Positions 35,467-44,045 of a stretch of 64,000 bases of DNA are shown here, piece by piece. Position 1 is the first letter of the stretch. Every line of letters begins with the position of its first letter. A model generated the notes under the pieces. It had not been told where the DNA came from, ran no database searches, and saw only the letters and a list, made by a program, of their open reading frames with translations. Made by a program: the position numbers and the translations under genes. Origin of the DNA: AP-15 sp963772965 (lineage in GTDB: Bacteria; Pseudomonadota; Alphaproteobacteria; ATCC43930; CGMCC-115725). The stretch covers positions 372,001-436,000 of the forward strand of contig CAVYZU010000012.1 of assembly GCA_963772965.1 (NCBI GenBank), given 5' to 3'.

Positions 35467-35901
35467 GTGGCGATGGCAACGCGGCACACCGGCGAGAGCG
35501 GCGACGAACAGTATCAGCCGATGGCCGAGATCAACGTGACGCCGATGGTCGATGTCATGTTGGTGCTGCTCGTGATCTTTATGGTCACTGCACCGCTATT
35601 GATGGTCGGCGTGCCGCTCAACCTGCCAAAGACTCAGGCCGCGGCGATTACCGAGCACAAAGACCCGATCATCCTTAGTCTCAACAGTGGCGGCGAAATC
35701 TTTATCGGCGACGACAAGGTCGCCCCCGGCGATCTCGAAACCCGCCTCGCCGCACTCGCCGCCGAGGACCCCAAACGCATCGTCTTTGTCCGCGGCGACA
35801 AGACAATTACCTACGCGCAGCTGATGGATATGTTGAGCCAGGTCAATCGCGCCGGTTTTCTGAAGGTGTCACTGGTCGCCGAGGCGTCCGGCTCGAAGTG
35901 A
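35467..35901 (+). CDS. exbD: biopolymer transport protein ExbD
   Basis: 144 residues. A short cytoplasmic N-terminus, AEINVTPMVDVMLVLLVIFM with the membrane Asp that carries protons, then a periplasmic domain (ILSLNSGGEIFIGDDKV, DPKRIVFVRGDKTITYAQLM). GTG start at 35467, or ATG at 35473. Its stop overlaps the tonB start (GTGA), so translation is coupled. Works with ExbB to energise TonB. Confidence 0.93.
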   Translation: MAMATRHTGESGDEQYQPMAEINVTPMVDVMLVLLVIFMVTAPLLMVGVPLNLPKTQAAAITEHKDPIILSLNSGGEIFIGDDKVAPGDLETRLAALAAEDPKRIVFVRGDKTITYAQLMDMLSQVNRAGFLKVSLVAEASGSK

Positions 35902-36707
35902 ACAATTTCAGGCTGCCGCTGGCGCTGTCGCTGGCGGCTCATGCGCTGATCTTAGGGCTGCTGTTCATGCTGCCGAGCCCGGCGCCGCCGTTGACGCCGT
36001 CGCCAGACAATGGCGGGATCGAGGTTGCGTTCGCACCGTCTTTGCCTCAGCCGCCAACGCCACCCGCCCCGCAGCCGGTCAAGGCCGAACCTCCGCCTCC
36101 GCCGCCACCGCCTCCTCCCCCCACGCCGCAGCCACCACCTCCCCAACCGCCACCGCCTCCCGTTATCGAGCCGCCGCCGCCCGCACCCGAGGCAGCGGTC
36201 GTCGTCCCCGAAGCGCTGCCGTTGCCGCCGCCGCCCAAGCCCCCGGTGCCGCCACGCCGGGTTGTGGTCCGCCACTTTGAGCGGCCGGTCCAGCGCCTGG
36301 AGGAACCGCGTCCGGTCACCGAAGCCGCGCCCCCGGCGATGCCTGTCGCCCCCATGGCGCCAACCCAGCAAGCGGCACTCCCGTCCGCGCGTATCCCGGC
36401 GCCAGCGCGATCGGCTGCGGTCAGTCCGGGATATGGCGCATTGCTGGGCGAGTGGCTCAACAGCCACAAGCGCTATCCCGAGAGCGCCCGCGAGCACGGT
36501 GAAGAGGGGCATGCCGTGTTGCATTTCACGGTCGAGCGCGACGGCCGCGTTATCGAGGCCGCCGTTGTCAAAAGCTCAGGTTATGCCGACCTCGATCAAG
36601 GGCTCGAAGAGATGATGCGCGGCGCCACCTTGCCGCCCTTCCCGGCCGACATGCCGCAATCGCGCATCAGCGTCTCCGTGACGATCCGCTTCAGCCTCGA
36701 GCACTGA
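35898..36707 (+). CDS. tonB: TonB family energy transducer
   Basis: 269 residues from a GTG overlapping the exbD stop. N-terminal anchor with the SxxxH motif (LALSLAAHALILGLLFML; the His lies in the membrane), a very long Pro-rich spacer (about 85 residues including an unbroken run of prolines), and a C-terminal TonB domain (YGALLGEWLNSHKRYPESAR, GHAVLHFTVERDGRVIEA, SSGYADLDQGLEEM). It spans the periplasm to the TonB box of receptors such as the one at 32049. Confidence 0.92.
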   Translation: MNNFRLPLALSLAAHALILGLLFMLPSPAPPLTPSPDNGGIEVAFAPSLPQPPTPPAPQPVKAEPPPPPPPPPPPTPQPPPPQPPPPPVIEPPPPAPEAAVVVPEALPLPPPPKPPVPPRRVVVRHFERPVQRLEEPRPVTEAAPPAMPVAPMAPTQQAALPSARIPAPARSAAVSPGYGALLGEWLNSHKRYPESAREHGEEGHAVLHFTVERDGRVIEAAVVKSSGYADLDQGLEEMMRGATLPPFPADMPQSRISVSVTIRFSLEH

Positions 36708-36735
36708 GCAGCTGTTTCCGCTGTTGAGGCCTGCC

Positions 36736-37080
36736 CTACAAGTCCGACTCGATCGTCCCGCCCGGCTCGACATAGGCCCGGTCCCAATTCGACCACTGCC
36801 CGAGAATGGGCTGGGACGGATCGCGGTCGCGCCGCCAGCAGACCTCAGCACCGGGCGGCACGTCGATTATTTTGGTGCTGTTATTGGGCATCACAAATAC
36901 GAGGGTCGACACGTAGCCGGGCCCCCGCGATGAGCAGTCCGGGTTCGAGGTGATTACCGCCTCGACATTGGTCCGCCCGAAATCCGGGTTATTGAGTATC
37001 AGGGTCCCCGGGGGCGGTGGCTGCTGCGGCACGCACGCAGCGACACAAACAAGCATGACGGGCCACAGAATCGATCGCAC
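36736..37080 (-). CDS. hypothetical lipoprotein, 114 residues
   Basis: Preferred GTG start at 37080 gives VRSILWPVMLVCVAACVPQQ, a signal with lipobox VAAC. The mature domain begins with Pro-rich QQPPPPG and has TLVFVMPNNSTKIIDVPPG and AEVCWRRDRDPSQP; a Cys pair (DCSSRG, EVCWRR) could form a disulphide. No family recognised. Convergent with tonB, 28 bp apart. An upstream start at 37146 would precede the signal with 22 odd residues. Confidence 0.6.
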   Translation of the reverse strand: MRSILWPVMLVCVAACVPQQPPPPGTLILNNPDFGRTNVEAVITSNPDCSSRGPGYVSTLVFVMPNNSTKIIDVPPGAEVCWRRDRDPSQPILGQWSNWDRAYVEPGGTIESDL

Positions 37081-37240
37081 TGAGTTTGCTCTTTCGGGCG
37101 GCGGGTCGCCGAGCGCAGGACCGGATGCGCGTAACGCGACGCCCATCCGCTCTCGCGCCTGGTTTGATCAACTGCTGAAAGCTTCTACCGGAACGCTCGC
37201 TAGCACACAATTCGCCCGAGCGGCTACCGCCGACAGCGTT

Positions 37241-38107
37241 TTAGACGCCGCCGAGAAAATCCCGCGTCATACGCTGGTAATCGTCGGCACGAGTAACGCG
37301 GCGCATCAATTCGGGGGAGGCAATGTTTTTGAGGTCGCGCGGCGCTACACCGTCGCGCAATGCCTTCAAGGTATCGTAGACCGCTTGCACCGCCGCCGAG
37401 AACGGGGCGTGCGTTTGCAGCGCGACCCGAACCCGATGCGCCGCCAGCCAATTGAGATCACCGAGTTGACCGCTGCCGCCGCCGAGAATCAGCGGGATGT
37501 GGATTGCCGCCGAGACGATCTCGACCGCCTCGACAGTAACGCCCCCGGCGAGGAATACCGCGTCGACGCCGGCTACCTCATAGGCGTTGGCGCGCTTGAC
37601 GGCCTCGTCGACATCGGCGATCGCCAGCGCGCTGGTACGCCCGGCAATGACGAGGTTTTTGTCCTGGCGCGCCGACAATGCCGCCTTCATCTTGCCGACC
37701 CCCTCCTCGACCGAGCTCAGGCTCGGCTTGCCGTCGGTCCCGTAAGGCCGCGGCAACACCGTATCCTCGATCGACATCGCACAAATGCCAGCAGTCTCCA
37801 GCTCTTCGACGGTGCGGCGCACGTTGAGCGCGTTGCCATAACCGTGATCGGCATCGACCAGCAGCGCCAGATTGCCGGCGCGGCAGATGCGATTGGCCTG
37901 GTCGGCAAATTCGGTCAAGGTCAGGACGACAAGATCCGGAGCGCCGAGCACCGACATCGACCCGATCGAGCCCGAAAACATTCCGACTTCAAAGCCGAGA
38001 TCCTCGGCGATGCGGGCCGATATCGCGTCGTAGACGGAGCCCGGATGCACGCAGCGGTTTCCGGAAAGAAGAGCGCGAAAGCGCTCGCGCCGCTCGGTCC
38101 AGTTCAT
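37241..38107 (-). CDS. isocitrate lyase/PEP mutase family protein (oxaloacetate decarboxylase-like)
   Basis: 288 residues, TIM-barrel. PGSVYDAISARIAEDLGFE, GAPDLVVLTLTEFADQANRI, LLVDADHGYGNALNVRRTV and AMSIEDTVLP carry the Asp/Glu metal ligands (DAD, SIED). The lack of the isocitrate-lyase KKCGH motif and the DHGYGNALNV sequence place it with oxaloacetate decarboxylase/2,3-dimethylmalate-lyase-like members. Substrate uncertain. It diverges from the ketopantoate reductase gene. Confidence 0.87.
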   Translation of the reverse strand: MNWTERRERFRALLSGNRCVHPGSVYDAISARIAEDLGFEVGMFSGSIGSMSVLGAPDLVVLTLTEFADQANRICRAGNLALLVDADHGYGNALNVRRTVEELETAGICAMSIEDTVLPRPYGTDGKPSLSSVEEGVGKMKAALSARQDKNLVIAGRTSALAIADVDEAVKRANAYEVAGVDAVFLAGGVTVEAVEIVSAAIHIPLILGGGSGQLGDLNWLAAHRVRVALQTHAPFSAAVQAVYDTLKALRDGVAPRDLKNIASPELMRRVTRADDYQRMTRDFLGGV

Positions 38108-38193
38108 TTTGGGTCCCCTTCAGTTTTTTTGGAATCTGCTTCCGCTATGATCAGCCTATCATGGCCCATGCGGGGTCAAAGAGGGAGGAAATC

Positions 38194-39252
38194 ATGGACA
38201 AGCGCATCGCGGTGATCGGCGCCGGTGCGATCGGCGGCTATACCGGGGGTCACCTCGCGCATAACGGGTTCGATGTGATCTTGGTCGATCCGTGGCCGGA
38301 GCATGTCGAGACGATCCGCAGGGATGGGCTGGCAATCGAAGGTGTCACCGAGGAAGAGTTTGTTTTGGCACACCCCAGGACCCTTCACCTAACCGAACTG
38401 CAGCAGCTCGCGAAGGAAAAGCCGATCGACATCGCGATGGTCTCGGTCAAAAGCTACGACACTGAATGGGCGACGAGACTGATCGCGCAGTATCTGGCGC
38501 CGGACGGCTACGTCGTCTCTCTGCAAAATTGCATGAACGAGGAACGCATTGCGTCAATCGTCGGCCAGGAGAAGACCGTCGGCGTCATTCCGGCGCTGCT
38601 CGGTGCCGAACTCTACGCGCCGGGCCGGGTCCGCCGCACCGCGGCAAAGGGCTCCTCGCCCTATGAGGTTTACCGCGCCGGCGAACTCCACGGCCGGATC
38701 ACCAAGCGAATCGAAGAGCTCGCGGACATGATCCGAACCATCGACAGCGTCAAGCCGACCACTAATCTGTGGGGCGAGCGCTGGTCAAAGCTGTGTGTCA
38801 ACGGCATGGCCAACGGTGTCGCCGCCGCTAGCGGGATGTCCGGAAATGAGATGAACCGCGACGACAAGATCCGCCGGCTCAGTATCCGTCTCGCCGGTGA
38901 AGGGGTGCGGGTCGGCCAGGCGCTGGGGTACCAGCTCGAACATATCCGCATGCACGAGCCCGAGACGATCGCTCGGGCCGCGGAGGGCGATGCAGCGGCG
39001 CTTGATGAAATCGAATCGCAGATCTTTGCGTCGCTGCAATCGAATACCCGCAGCGAGTTTGCGCGCCCGTCGATGGGACAGGATATGCTCAAGGGCCGGC
39101 GCACCGAGATCGACTTCATCAACGGTCTGATCGCAGCCAAGGGCGCCGAGATCGGCGTGCCGGCGCCGACGCATGTCGAACTGATCGCCGCGGTTAAAGA
39201 AGTCGAGCACGGCAAGAAGGCGCCGTCGCCGGAAAACCTATACGCGATCTGA
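38194..39252 (+). CDS. ketopantoate reductase family protein (ApbA/PanE-like)
   Basis: 352 residues from an ATG at 38194 after GAGGGAGGAAATC. N-terminal Rossmann motif IAVIGAGAIGGYTGGHLA, then DIAMVSVKSYDTEWATRL and VVSLQNCMNEERIASIVG, followed by the C-terminal helical domain with WSKLCVNGMANGVAAASG (catalytic Lys) and EIDFINGLIAAKGAEIGVPAPTH, shown partly as FINGLIAAKG. Longer than the 300-residue E. coli PanE. Whether it truly makes pantoate or reduces another 2-oxoacid is undecided. Confidence 0.87.
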   Translation: MDKRIAVIGAGAIGGYTGGHLAHNGFDVILVDPWPEHVETIRRDGLAIEGVTEEEFVLAHPRTLHLTELQQLAKEKPIDIAMVSVKSYDTEWATRLIAQYLAPDGYVVSLQNCMNEERIASIVGQEKTVGVIPALLGAELYAPGRVRRTAAKGSSPYEVYRAGELHGRITKRIEELADMIRTIDSVKPTTNLWGERWSKLCVNGMANGVAAASGMSGNEMNRDDKIRRLSIRLAGEGVRVGQALGYQLEHIRMHEPETIARAAEGDAAALDEIESQIFASLQSNTRSEFARPSMGQDMLKGRRTEIDFINGLIAAKGAEIGVPAPTHVELIAAVKEVEHGKKAPSPENLYAI

Positions 39253-39277
39253 TGGGGGACCGATTATTGGAGCGTGG

Positions 39278-39811
39278 CTACCAAGTGATCGTCAGCTTAC
39301 CCCCGTGCACCTCATAGCTTTGCAGCCGGGTCAGAAAGCTCATCCCGAGCAGCGACACCTTGAGGTTTTCGGTCACGGCGGCGGGAACGTCGTCGATCGT
39401 CAGCTGTCCCAGGCGAATCTCACGCAGCGTCACGGTTGCAATGCGCACTTCGCCGTTTGCGGTGCTGGCGCGCTGATTGAACGCAAGTTGCCGGGAGCCG
39501 AGGCCGGCAGCGCGCGCATCGGCGGGAGTCAGCGTGACGAGGCTCGCGCCGGTATCGACCAAAAAACGTATCGGTGCGCCATTGACCACGGCAGTGACCA
39601 GGATGTGGCCTCGGGCATCGACCGGGTAGACCAGCGTGTTGACCGCCGCGGCCGCGACGGGCATCGGATCGGCCTGGGTCGCGGTGTTAATGACGAGATC
39701 AGGATTGCTTTTACTGAGCGTCGGCAGCCACGAGCCGCCATTCATAACCACAGCACAGACGAACGCGAAGCTGCACCAGACCACGACCCAGCGCAGCGCC
39801 CAACCGATCAT
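39278..39811 (-). CDS. retropepsin-like aspartic protease, membrane-anchored
   Basis: 177 residues with an N-terminal membrane anchor (LRWVVVWCSFAFVCAVVM). FLVDTGASLVTLTPADA contains the D-T-G catalytic triplet, and LGMSFLTRL is the second family motif of TIGR02281-type bacterial retropepsins, so it should work as a dimer in the periplasm. Substrate unknown. It is convergent with the ketopantoate reductase gene. Confidence 0.85.
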   Translation of the reverse strand: MIGWALRWVVVWCSFAFVCAVVMNGGSWLPTLSKSNPDLVINTATQADPMPVAAAAVNTLVYPVDARGHILVTAVVNGAPIRFLVDTGASLVTLTPADARAAGLGSRQLAFNQRASTANGEVRIATVTLREIRLGQLTIDDVPAAVTENLKVSLLGMSFLTRLQSYEVHGGKLTITW

Positions 39812-39889
39812 CCCGCCGCTCCAACGAATTCCTCTCGGAGGATGCAGTAAAGCGCTTACTTCCGGGTAAACAGTCGTGGGATTTTCGGG

Positions 39890-40070
39890 TTATTCCGCAA
39901 CCGCCGAGGTGTCCGGATAGCCACCGGCGCGGACCGATTTGGCGCAGATCGGATTCGGTGCCCCAACGGTCCCATCCCGGCCGCGCCGACCGCGCGAAGA
40001 TTTCGAGATAGGGCCCCTCGCACAACGCGTAAGCCTCATCGGGCTTCCGGCTGTGCTCGCGCCCTTGATT
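39890..40070 (-). pseudogene. remnant: C-terminal end of an MT-A70-type adenine methyltransferase
   Basis: Minus-strand frame reads EHSRKPDEAYALCEGPYLEI then FARSARPGWDRWGTE. The HSRKPDE..Y...GPYLELFAR..RPGWD.WG pattern is the C-terminal signature of MT-A70-like N6-adenine methyltransferases. Only about 45 residues remain; a +1 shift near 39928 would bring it to a natural end (GGYPDTSAVAE, stop at 39890). No DPPW motif or N-terminal half exists nearby: the sequence stops where the restriction gene begins, so the R-M island seems to have replaced or interrupted it. Confidence 0.6.
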
Positions 40071-40071
40071 G

Positions 40072-40740
40072 CTACTCTGCCAACTGTTTTTTGATCTCGT
40101 CGCAGGTGGACCTAATCGTCAAGAGAGAACAAATGAAGTCATGGAAGTTAAGACTTTGATGTTCCTGACGAATGCGCACAATCTCATTATAATCGATCCC
40201 TAGAAGGGTACAAAATTCTTGTCCTGTCATTGCTTCTTGTAGTGTTATTCGCCGCTTGAAGCCATTGACGATTGCCTGTCGATCATGTTGGTTAAATGAG
40301 CAGAAATGGACTGTGATTGTGAACCGCACCAAGGGCGCAATTACGTGAACGAAGCGATGCAGAGCTTCTCGTTCTCCGGCAGCTTTCTTGGTATCGAACG
40401 CGTCTCCGTCCTTAAGTTCTATAACGTAACAATGCTGACGACCAATTCTCCGCTCGAAAACGACAAAATCAGGCTCTGACGACACCGTATCAACGGTTTT
40501 ACATTTTTTTATAGCGGCCTTTGTGGCTACGAATACACCTTCGGGGTAGATATCTAACTGAAGAAACTCGTCGAGATCCCGGATAAGTGGAGCTCGTTCA
40601 ATAATGATCTTCTCAAGTTCGTTCCCGGAGGAGATGACGGCACTTTGCACGCTGCTCATACGACGCCCAAGCTGTGGGTCGCCAAATAAGCGGGTGTAGC
40701 CGCCATCATCTCGTCCGAGCCTATTTCGAATTAGGGCCAC
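40072..40740 (-). CDS. type II restriction endonuclease (PD-(D/E)xK)
   Basis: 222 residues from a GTG one base after the stop of the methyltransferase gene. A PD-(D/E)xK core is visible: EPDFVVFERR followed by CYVIELKDGDAF, i.e. PD, about 16 residues, then ExK. The N-terminus (GYTRLFGDPQLGRRMSSVQS, SGNELEKIII) resembles type II enzymes acting with a beta-class methylase. Recognition sequence unknown. Base composition is clearly lower in GC than the surrounding genes (about 40% in one sampled line), supporting acquisition by transfer. Probably translated only with or after the methylase. Confidence 0.75.
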   Translation of the reverse strand: MALIRNRLGRDDGGYTRLFGDPQLGRRMSSVQSAVISSGNELEKIIIERAPLIRDLDEFLQLDIYPEGVFVATKAAIKKCKTVDTVSSEPDFVVFERRIGRQHCYVIELKDGDAFDTKKAAGEREALHRFVHVIAPLVRFTITVHFCSFNQHDRQAIVNGFKRRITLQEAMTGQEFCTLLGIDYNEIVRIRQEHQSLNFHDFICSLLTIRSTCDEIKKQLAE

Positions 40741-40741
40741 G

Positions 40742-41500
40742 TTATCCAGCTATATCACACCCAAGAAACCGTCTGTTTAATCGTTCACATGCTTTCAATA
40801 CCGAATAACTACCGGCCGCCGGATCTAACACAACATCTCCTGTATTTGTGGTGGCTTCGATTAAGCGGCTCTGGAGTCCTATTGGCTTTGCATGCGGAGC
40901 ATCGCCGGTCGCTTTCTCGTCCCACACGTCTGGGATGTCATGCAACGCCCAAACTCCCTTTGCGCGTCGGGGCGCCTTCTGCATTACGACAAGATACTCG
41001 CTAATCCGTCGGCTTCGATATCCCATTCCTATACGCAGCTTATTCCACACAATTAGATCGACAATGTCCAAGTTTGTTCCATCGAGCCATGAGTTGATCC
41101 CAGTGCATAGATGAAACTTGTCTGTCCAAAATAGGAGATGTCCGGTGGGAATAAGAACGCGATCAATGCCGTGCACAAATTTTCTAATCTCCGCCTCGGA
41201 CATTTGCCGCATTTCAGACCGCGCCCGCTGGCGCTCGCCCTCATTCCCATAGCGCTGGTGGTCGAGGATGCCTCTATATTGGGGATCGAAGAAGCATAGC
41301 GGGAAATTATCAGGTTGAAGTTCTCTTAAAAATAGCAGACCGTCGCGCCTATTTTGCGCATCTAATTCCAGACCATCTGGTAGGAAAACAGCGGGCTGGA
41401 CTATTTCCCGTCCGCTACCAAAAACCGTCTTGCTAGTGTCAGGTTTGGGTTCGGCCGCTTTAGTCTCGATTGCTCTAATGAAGTTCGGCCGCGTTCGCAT
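40742..41500 (-). CDS. DNA methyltransferase of a type II R-M system (N4-C/N6-A, beta class)
   Basis: 252 residues. Motif order is IV then I, the beta class: FFDPQYRG (a DPPY variant, with Q in place of the second P) near residue 68 and DVVLDPAAGSYSVLKACERL near 225 as the SAM-binding motif, with FLGCDI closing it. LIVWNKLRIGMGYRSRRISEYLVVMQK between them is typical of M6A/M4C enzymes. GGGGG lies 7 bases before the ATG. It should methylate the site cut by the adjacent endonuclease and protect the host. AT-rich relative to neighbours (about 42% GC in one sampled line). Confidence 0.82.
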   Translation of the reverse strand: MRTRPNFIRAIETKAAEPKPDTSKTVFGSGREIVQPAVFLPDGLELDAQNRRDGLLFLRELQPDNFPLCFFDPQYRGILDHQRYGNEGERQRARSEMRQMSEAEIRKFVHGIDRVLIPTGHLLFWTDKFHLCTGINSWLDGTNLDIVDLIVWNKLRIGMGYRSRRISEYLVVMQKAPRRAKGVWALHDIPDVWDEKATGDAPHAKPIGLQSRLIEATTNTGDVVLDPAAGSYSVLKACERLNRRFLGCDIAG

Positions 41501-41605
41501 GTAATTGCCCCCAAAGCGAAGCGCTTATTTGAATTCCCCCAAGCGCCTCGACATCGCGCCATGCTTGCTGCTCGCTCCGGCCCAGTCAACCGTGGAGCTC
41601 GTAAC

Positions 41606-41785
41606 TTAGCGGTCCTCGTCGCTGTCATCGGGGCCTTCTTCGGTCTCGATGCGGTAATTGCCTTTGAGCCAGCGGCCAAGATCGATCTGCGCGCAGCGCG
41701 CCGAGCAGAAAGGGCGGTGCTTTTGCGCTGCTGGTTTGCCGCAAATCGGGCAGAGTCGGTCCGGCAGAATTGGCAAATCGTCCAT
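41606..41785 (-). CDS. yacG: zinc-binding protein YacG (DNA gyrase inhibitor)
   Basis: 59 residues from ATG 41785; a TTG at 41803 overlapping the upstream stop is an alternative. The four-cysteine zinc knuckle is complete: LCPICGKP and FCSARCAQIDLGRWL, followed by an acidic tail EEGPDDSDEDR. In E. coli YacG binds GyrB and inhibits gyrase. It is the last gene of the murA-to-yacG block; the restriction-modification island begins about 100 bp beyond. Confidence 0.88.
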   Translation of the reverse strand: MDDLPILPDRLCPICGKPAAQKHRPFCSARCAQIDLGRWLKGNYRIETEEGPDDSDEDR

Positions 41786-41799
41786 AATTCCCGATATAG

Positions 41800-42969
41800 T
41801 CAAAATGGCGTGACGGAGAACTGGCCGCGGCCGAGACTGGCGTCTTCGGCGATGGCGATCGGTCGGCCGAACCGCTGCTCCAGGTCGCGTAGTGCGCGGG
41901 CAGCTCCGCTGGCCAGCGCTGCCGCGACCTCCGGAGCGACGCTCAGCCGCCAGCGGCGGCCGGGTTGCGCCCGCGCCTCGCGGCAGAGCGTGCGGAGCGC
42001 TTCGAGCGCAACGGTTTCGGCAGTCTTAACGAAGGAGCCGCCAGGAGCGGGTTCGAGCAAGGCATCGGCGAGCGGGCGAGCGCGGCGGCGGCGCACCAGT
42101 TCCAAATGACCGAGCCGGGTCCAACCGAGGATCTGCGGCTGCATCGGATCGGCCCCGATCCCTCGGGCCAGCGCCCCGCGTATCCGCTCCCGCGCGCCAC
42201 GATCATCGACCCCAACAAAATCGATGACCACGGCCCCAGCGAGATTTCGCAGCCGGATCTGGCGGGCAATCGCGTCGGCTGCGGCGAGGTTGACCGCGAG
42301 CGCGGTTCGGTCTGGTGAGCCACCGGCCGGAGAGCCGCTGTCGACATCGATCATCATTGCGGCATGGGTCGGCTCGAAATGCACCGATCCGCTCCCAGGA
42401 AGCGTCAGCATTGGCGACAACGCTGTCTGGAATACGGCTTCTAGCTCAAACGGCCACTCGTTTTCAGGCATATGCTCGACAACGCTGCCGGGAAAGGCGG
42501 CGCGAATCTGCGGAATGGAAGCCGGCTCGTCCGTGCCGATTTGATCGATCTCGGGAAAAACCCCGGCCAATGCCGCGGCAAAGCTCGAATCAGGAGAGAG
42601 CCGCGCCGGCGGCTGGAGATGCGCGGTCTTGCCCGCGATATCAGCGGCCGACGGCATGGAAGTGGTCAGCTGGGCCGCCTTGCCGCCTTGCGCTTCGCGG
42701 CGGATTTGCACCAGCACTCGCTCGCCCTCGTGGAGATGGCGGCCACGCGGATGTATTTGACTTTGCGGCAGGTAAGCCGGGCGATCACCGCCGATATCGA
42801 CCAATGCGGCGCCAAGCGCTGGAAGGAGCCGCGTTACGCGGCTGAGATGGATGCTGCCGAACTCGACGCCGTCGCCACGCTCGACCCGCAATTCGACCGG
42901 CATATCGTCTTCGACGAGGGCGGCGCGCCACTCGCCGGGGCTGGCGGAAATCAACAGATGGCGGCGCAT
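41800..42969 (-). CDS. rng: ribonuclease E/G family protein
   Basis: 389 residues from ATG 42969, overlapping maf by 19 bp. RNase E/G catalytic core features are AALVDIGGDRPAYLPQS (S1-like), HFEPTHAAMMIDVDSG (the DVDSG metal/catalytic aspartate motif) and AVVIDFVGVDDR (second catalytic Asp). The zinc-link Cys pair and C-terminal scaffold of RNase E are absent, so it is an RNase G-type short form. Processes rRNA and mRNA in the cytoplasm. Upstream extension to 43377 is spurious. Confidence 0.9.
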   Translation of the reverse strand: MRRHLLISASPGEWRAALVEDDMPVELRVERGDGVEFGSIHLSRVTRLLPALGAALVDIGGDRPAYLPQSQIHPRGRHLHEGERVLVQIRREAQGGKAAQLTTSMPSAADIAGKTAHLQPPARLSPDSSFAAALAGVFPEIDQIGTDEPASIPQIRAAFPGSVVEHMPENEWPFELEAVFQTALSPMLTLPGSGSVHFEPTHAAMMIDVDSGSPAGGSPDRTALAVNLAAADAIARQIRLRNLAGAVVIDFVGVDDRGARERIRGALARGIGADPMQPQILGWTRLGHLELVRRRRARPLADALLEPAPGGSFVKTAETVALEALRTLCREARAQPGRRWRLSVAPEVAAALASGAARALRDLEQRFGRPIAIAEDASLGRGQFSVTPF

Positions 42970-43541
42970 CGCGGGTGATAGCCACGGCCAGCCAGCAGCT
43001 GCGCGGTCTCGAATAACGGCAGTCCGACGACGTTGGAATAGGAGCCTGAGACAAACCGGATCAACGCCGCGGCGCGGCCCTGGATCGCATAACCGCCGGC
43101 TTTTTCGTGCCATTCGCGGCTTTTGAGATAGGCGACGATTTCTTTCTCGCTGAGGCGCTTGAATGCAACTTGGCTGTCGACCCGGCGTAGGGTCAGGCCG
43201 CCGTCGGGGCCAATCAACGCCAACCCGGAGTGAACGCGGTGGCGCCGGCCCGACAGTAATTCGAGGCAGCGTCGGGCGGCGTTTTCGTCGGCGGCCTTTG
43301 GCAAGATCCGTCGGCCGCAAGCGACAACGGTATCGGCGGCGAGGACAAAACTGCCCGGATGCCGCGGCATCACCCACAATGCCTTTTCGCGGGCAAGGCG
43401 CAACGCATATGCCGGCGGCAATTCGTTGCGGAGCGGGGTCTCGTCGAGATCGGCCGGATCAACCCGGTCGGGCACGATTCCGATCTGCCGCAGCAATTCA
43501 AGCCGTCGCGGTGAGGCGGAGGCCAGCACCAATGCCGGCAC
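42951..43541 (-). CDS. maf: Maf family nucleotide pyrophosphatase
   Basis: 196 residues. LVLASASPRRLELLRQIG at the N-terminus, VLAADTVV and GGYAIQGRAAALIRFVSGSY are the family signatures; Maf proteins hydrolyse non-canonical or canonical NTPs and affect septation. The S/R/K residues of ASPRR and the Asp of AADTVV are intact. It overlaps rng by 19 bp and follows the UPF0262 gene with a 1-bp gap, so all three are cotranscribed. Confidence 0.93.
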   Translation of the reverse strand: MPALVLASASPRRLELLRQIGIVPDRVDPADLDETPLRNELPPAYALRLAREKALWVMPRHPGSFVLAADTVVACGRRILPKAADENAARRCLELLSGRRHRVHSGLALIGPDGGLTLRRVDSQVAFKRLSEKEIVAYLKSREWHEKAGGYAIQGRAAALIRFVSGSYSNVVGLPLFETAQLLAGRGYHPRCAAIC

Positions 43542-43542
43542 C

Positions 43543-44037
43543 TCACCCTCGTAAATGCAGCACGCAGATCAATGTGAACAGCCGCCGCGCGGTCGCATGG
43601 TCAATCGCGACCTTGTCGGCGAGCCGCTCCATCAGCAATGTTGAGCCCTCGTTGTGCAGACCCCGCCTCCCCATGTCGATCCCCTCGACCTGCCCGAGGC
43701 GGCCGCTGCGGACCGCCTCGTAGTAGCTCTCGCAAACAATAAAGTAGTCTTTGACGATGCGGCGAAACGGCGCCAACGGCAACACGATCGCCTCGTTCGA
43801 ACCATCCGAGGTCGAGCGAATGTCGAGGTTCAACCGGTTCTCCTCGATCGCGAGATGGATATTGAACGGGCCGCGCTGTCCGGACGCCGGGGAGAACCAG
43901 TTATCTTCGAGCAAATCGGCGATCGCGGTGGCGCGTTCATGCTCGATATCGGCATTGCGGCGAACCACCGTGTGCTCGTCGAGAGTGATGGCGGCGATCC
44001 GCTGGTCTTCAGCGGCGCCGTCGACCCGCTCGGCCAT
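43543..44037 (-). CDS. UPF0262 family protein
   Basis: 164 residues. ERATAIADLLEDNWFSP, GPFNIHLAIEENRLNLDI and FRRIVKDYFIVCESYYEAVR match the UPF0262 family, which is confined largely to Alphaproteobacteria and usually lies between hisD and maf, as here. Function unknown. Its start is 8 bp from the hisD stop. Confidence 0.9.
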   Translation of the reverse strand: MAERVDGAAEDQRIAAITLDEHTVVRRNADIEHERATAIADLLEDNWFSPASGQRGPFNIHLAIEENRLNLDIRSTSDGSNEAIVLPLAPFRRIVKDYFIVCESYYEAVRSGRLGQVEGIDMGRRGLHNEGSTLLMERLADKVAIDHATARRLFTLICVLHLRG

Positions 44038-44045
44038 CGGGCGGC

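Noticed and set aside
36075..36190. CCG/CCT tract in tonB as a simple repeat
   Set aside because: It encodes the normal Pro-rich spacer of TonB.
35952..36524. Arg/Gly-rich minus frames opposite tonB
   Set aside because: Shadows of the CCG/CCT-rich proline tract; composition only.
39711..39889. Extension of the MT-A70 frame into the protease gene
   Set aside because: Past the frame change the frame is a shadow of the protease N-terminus.
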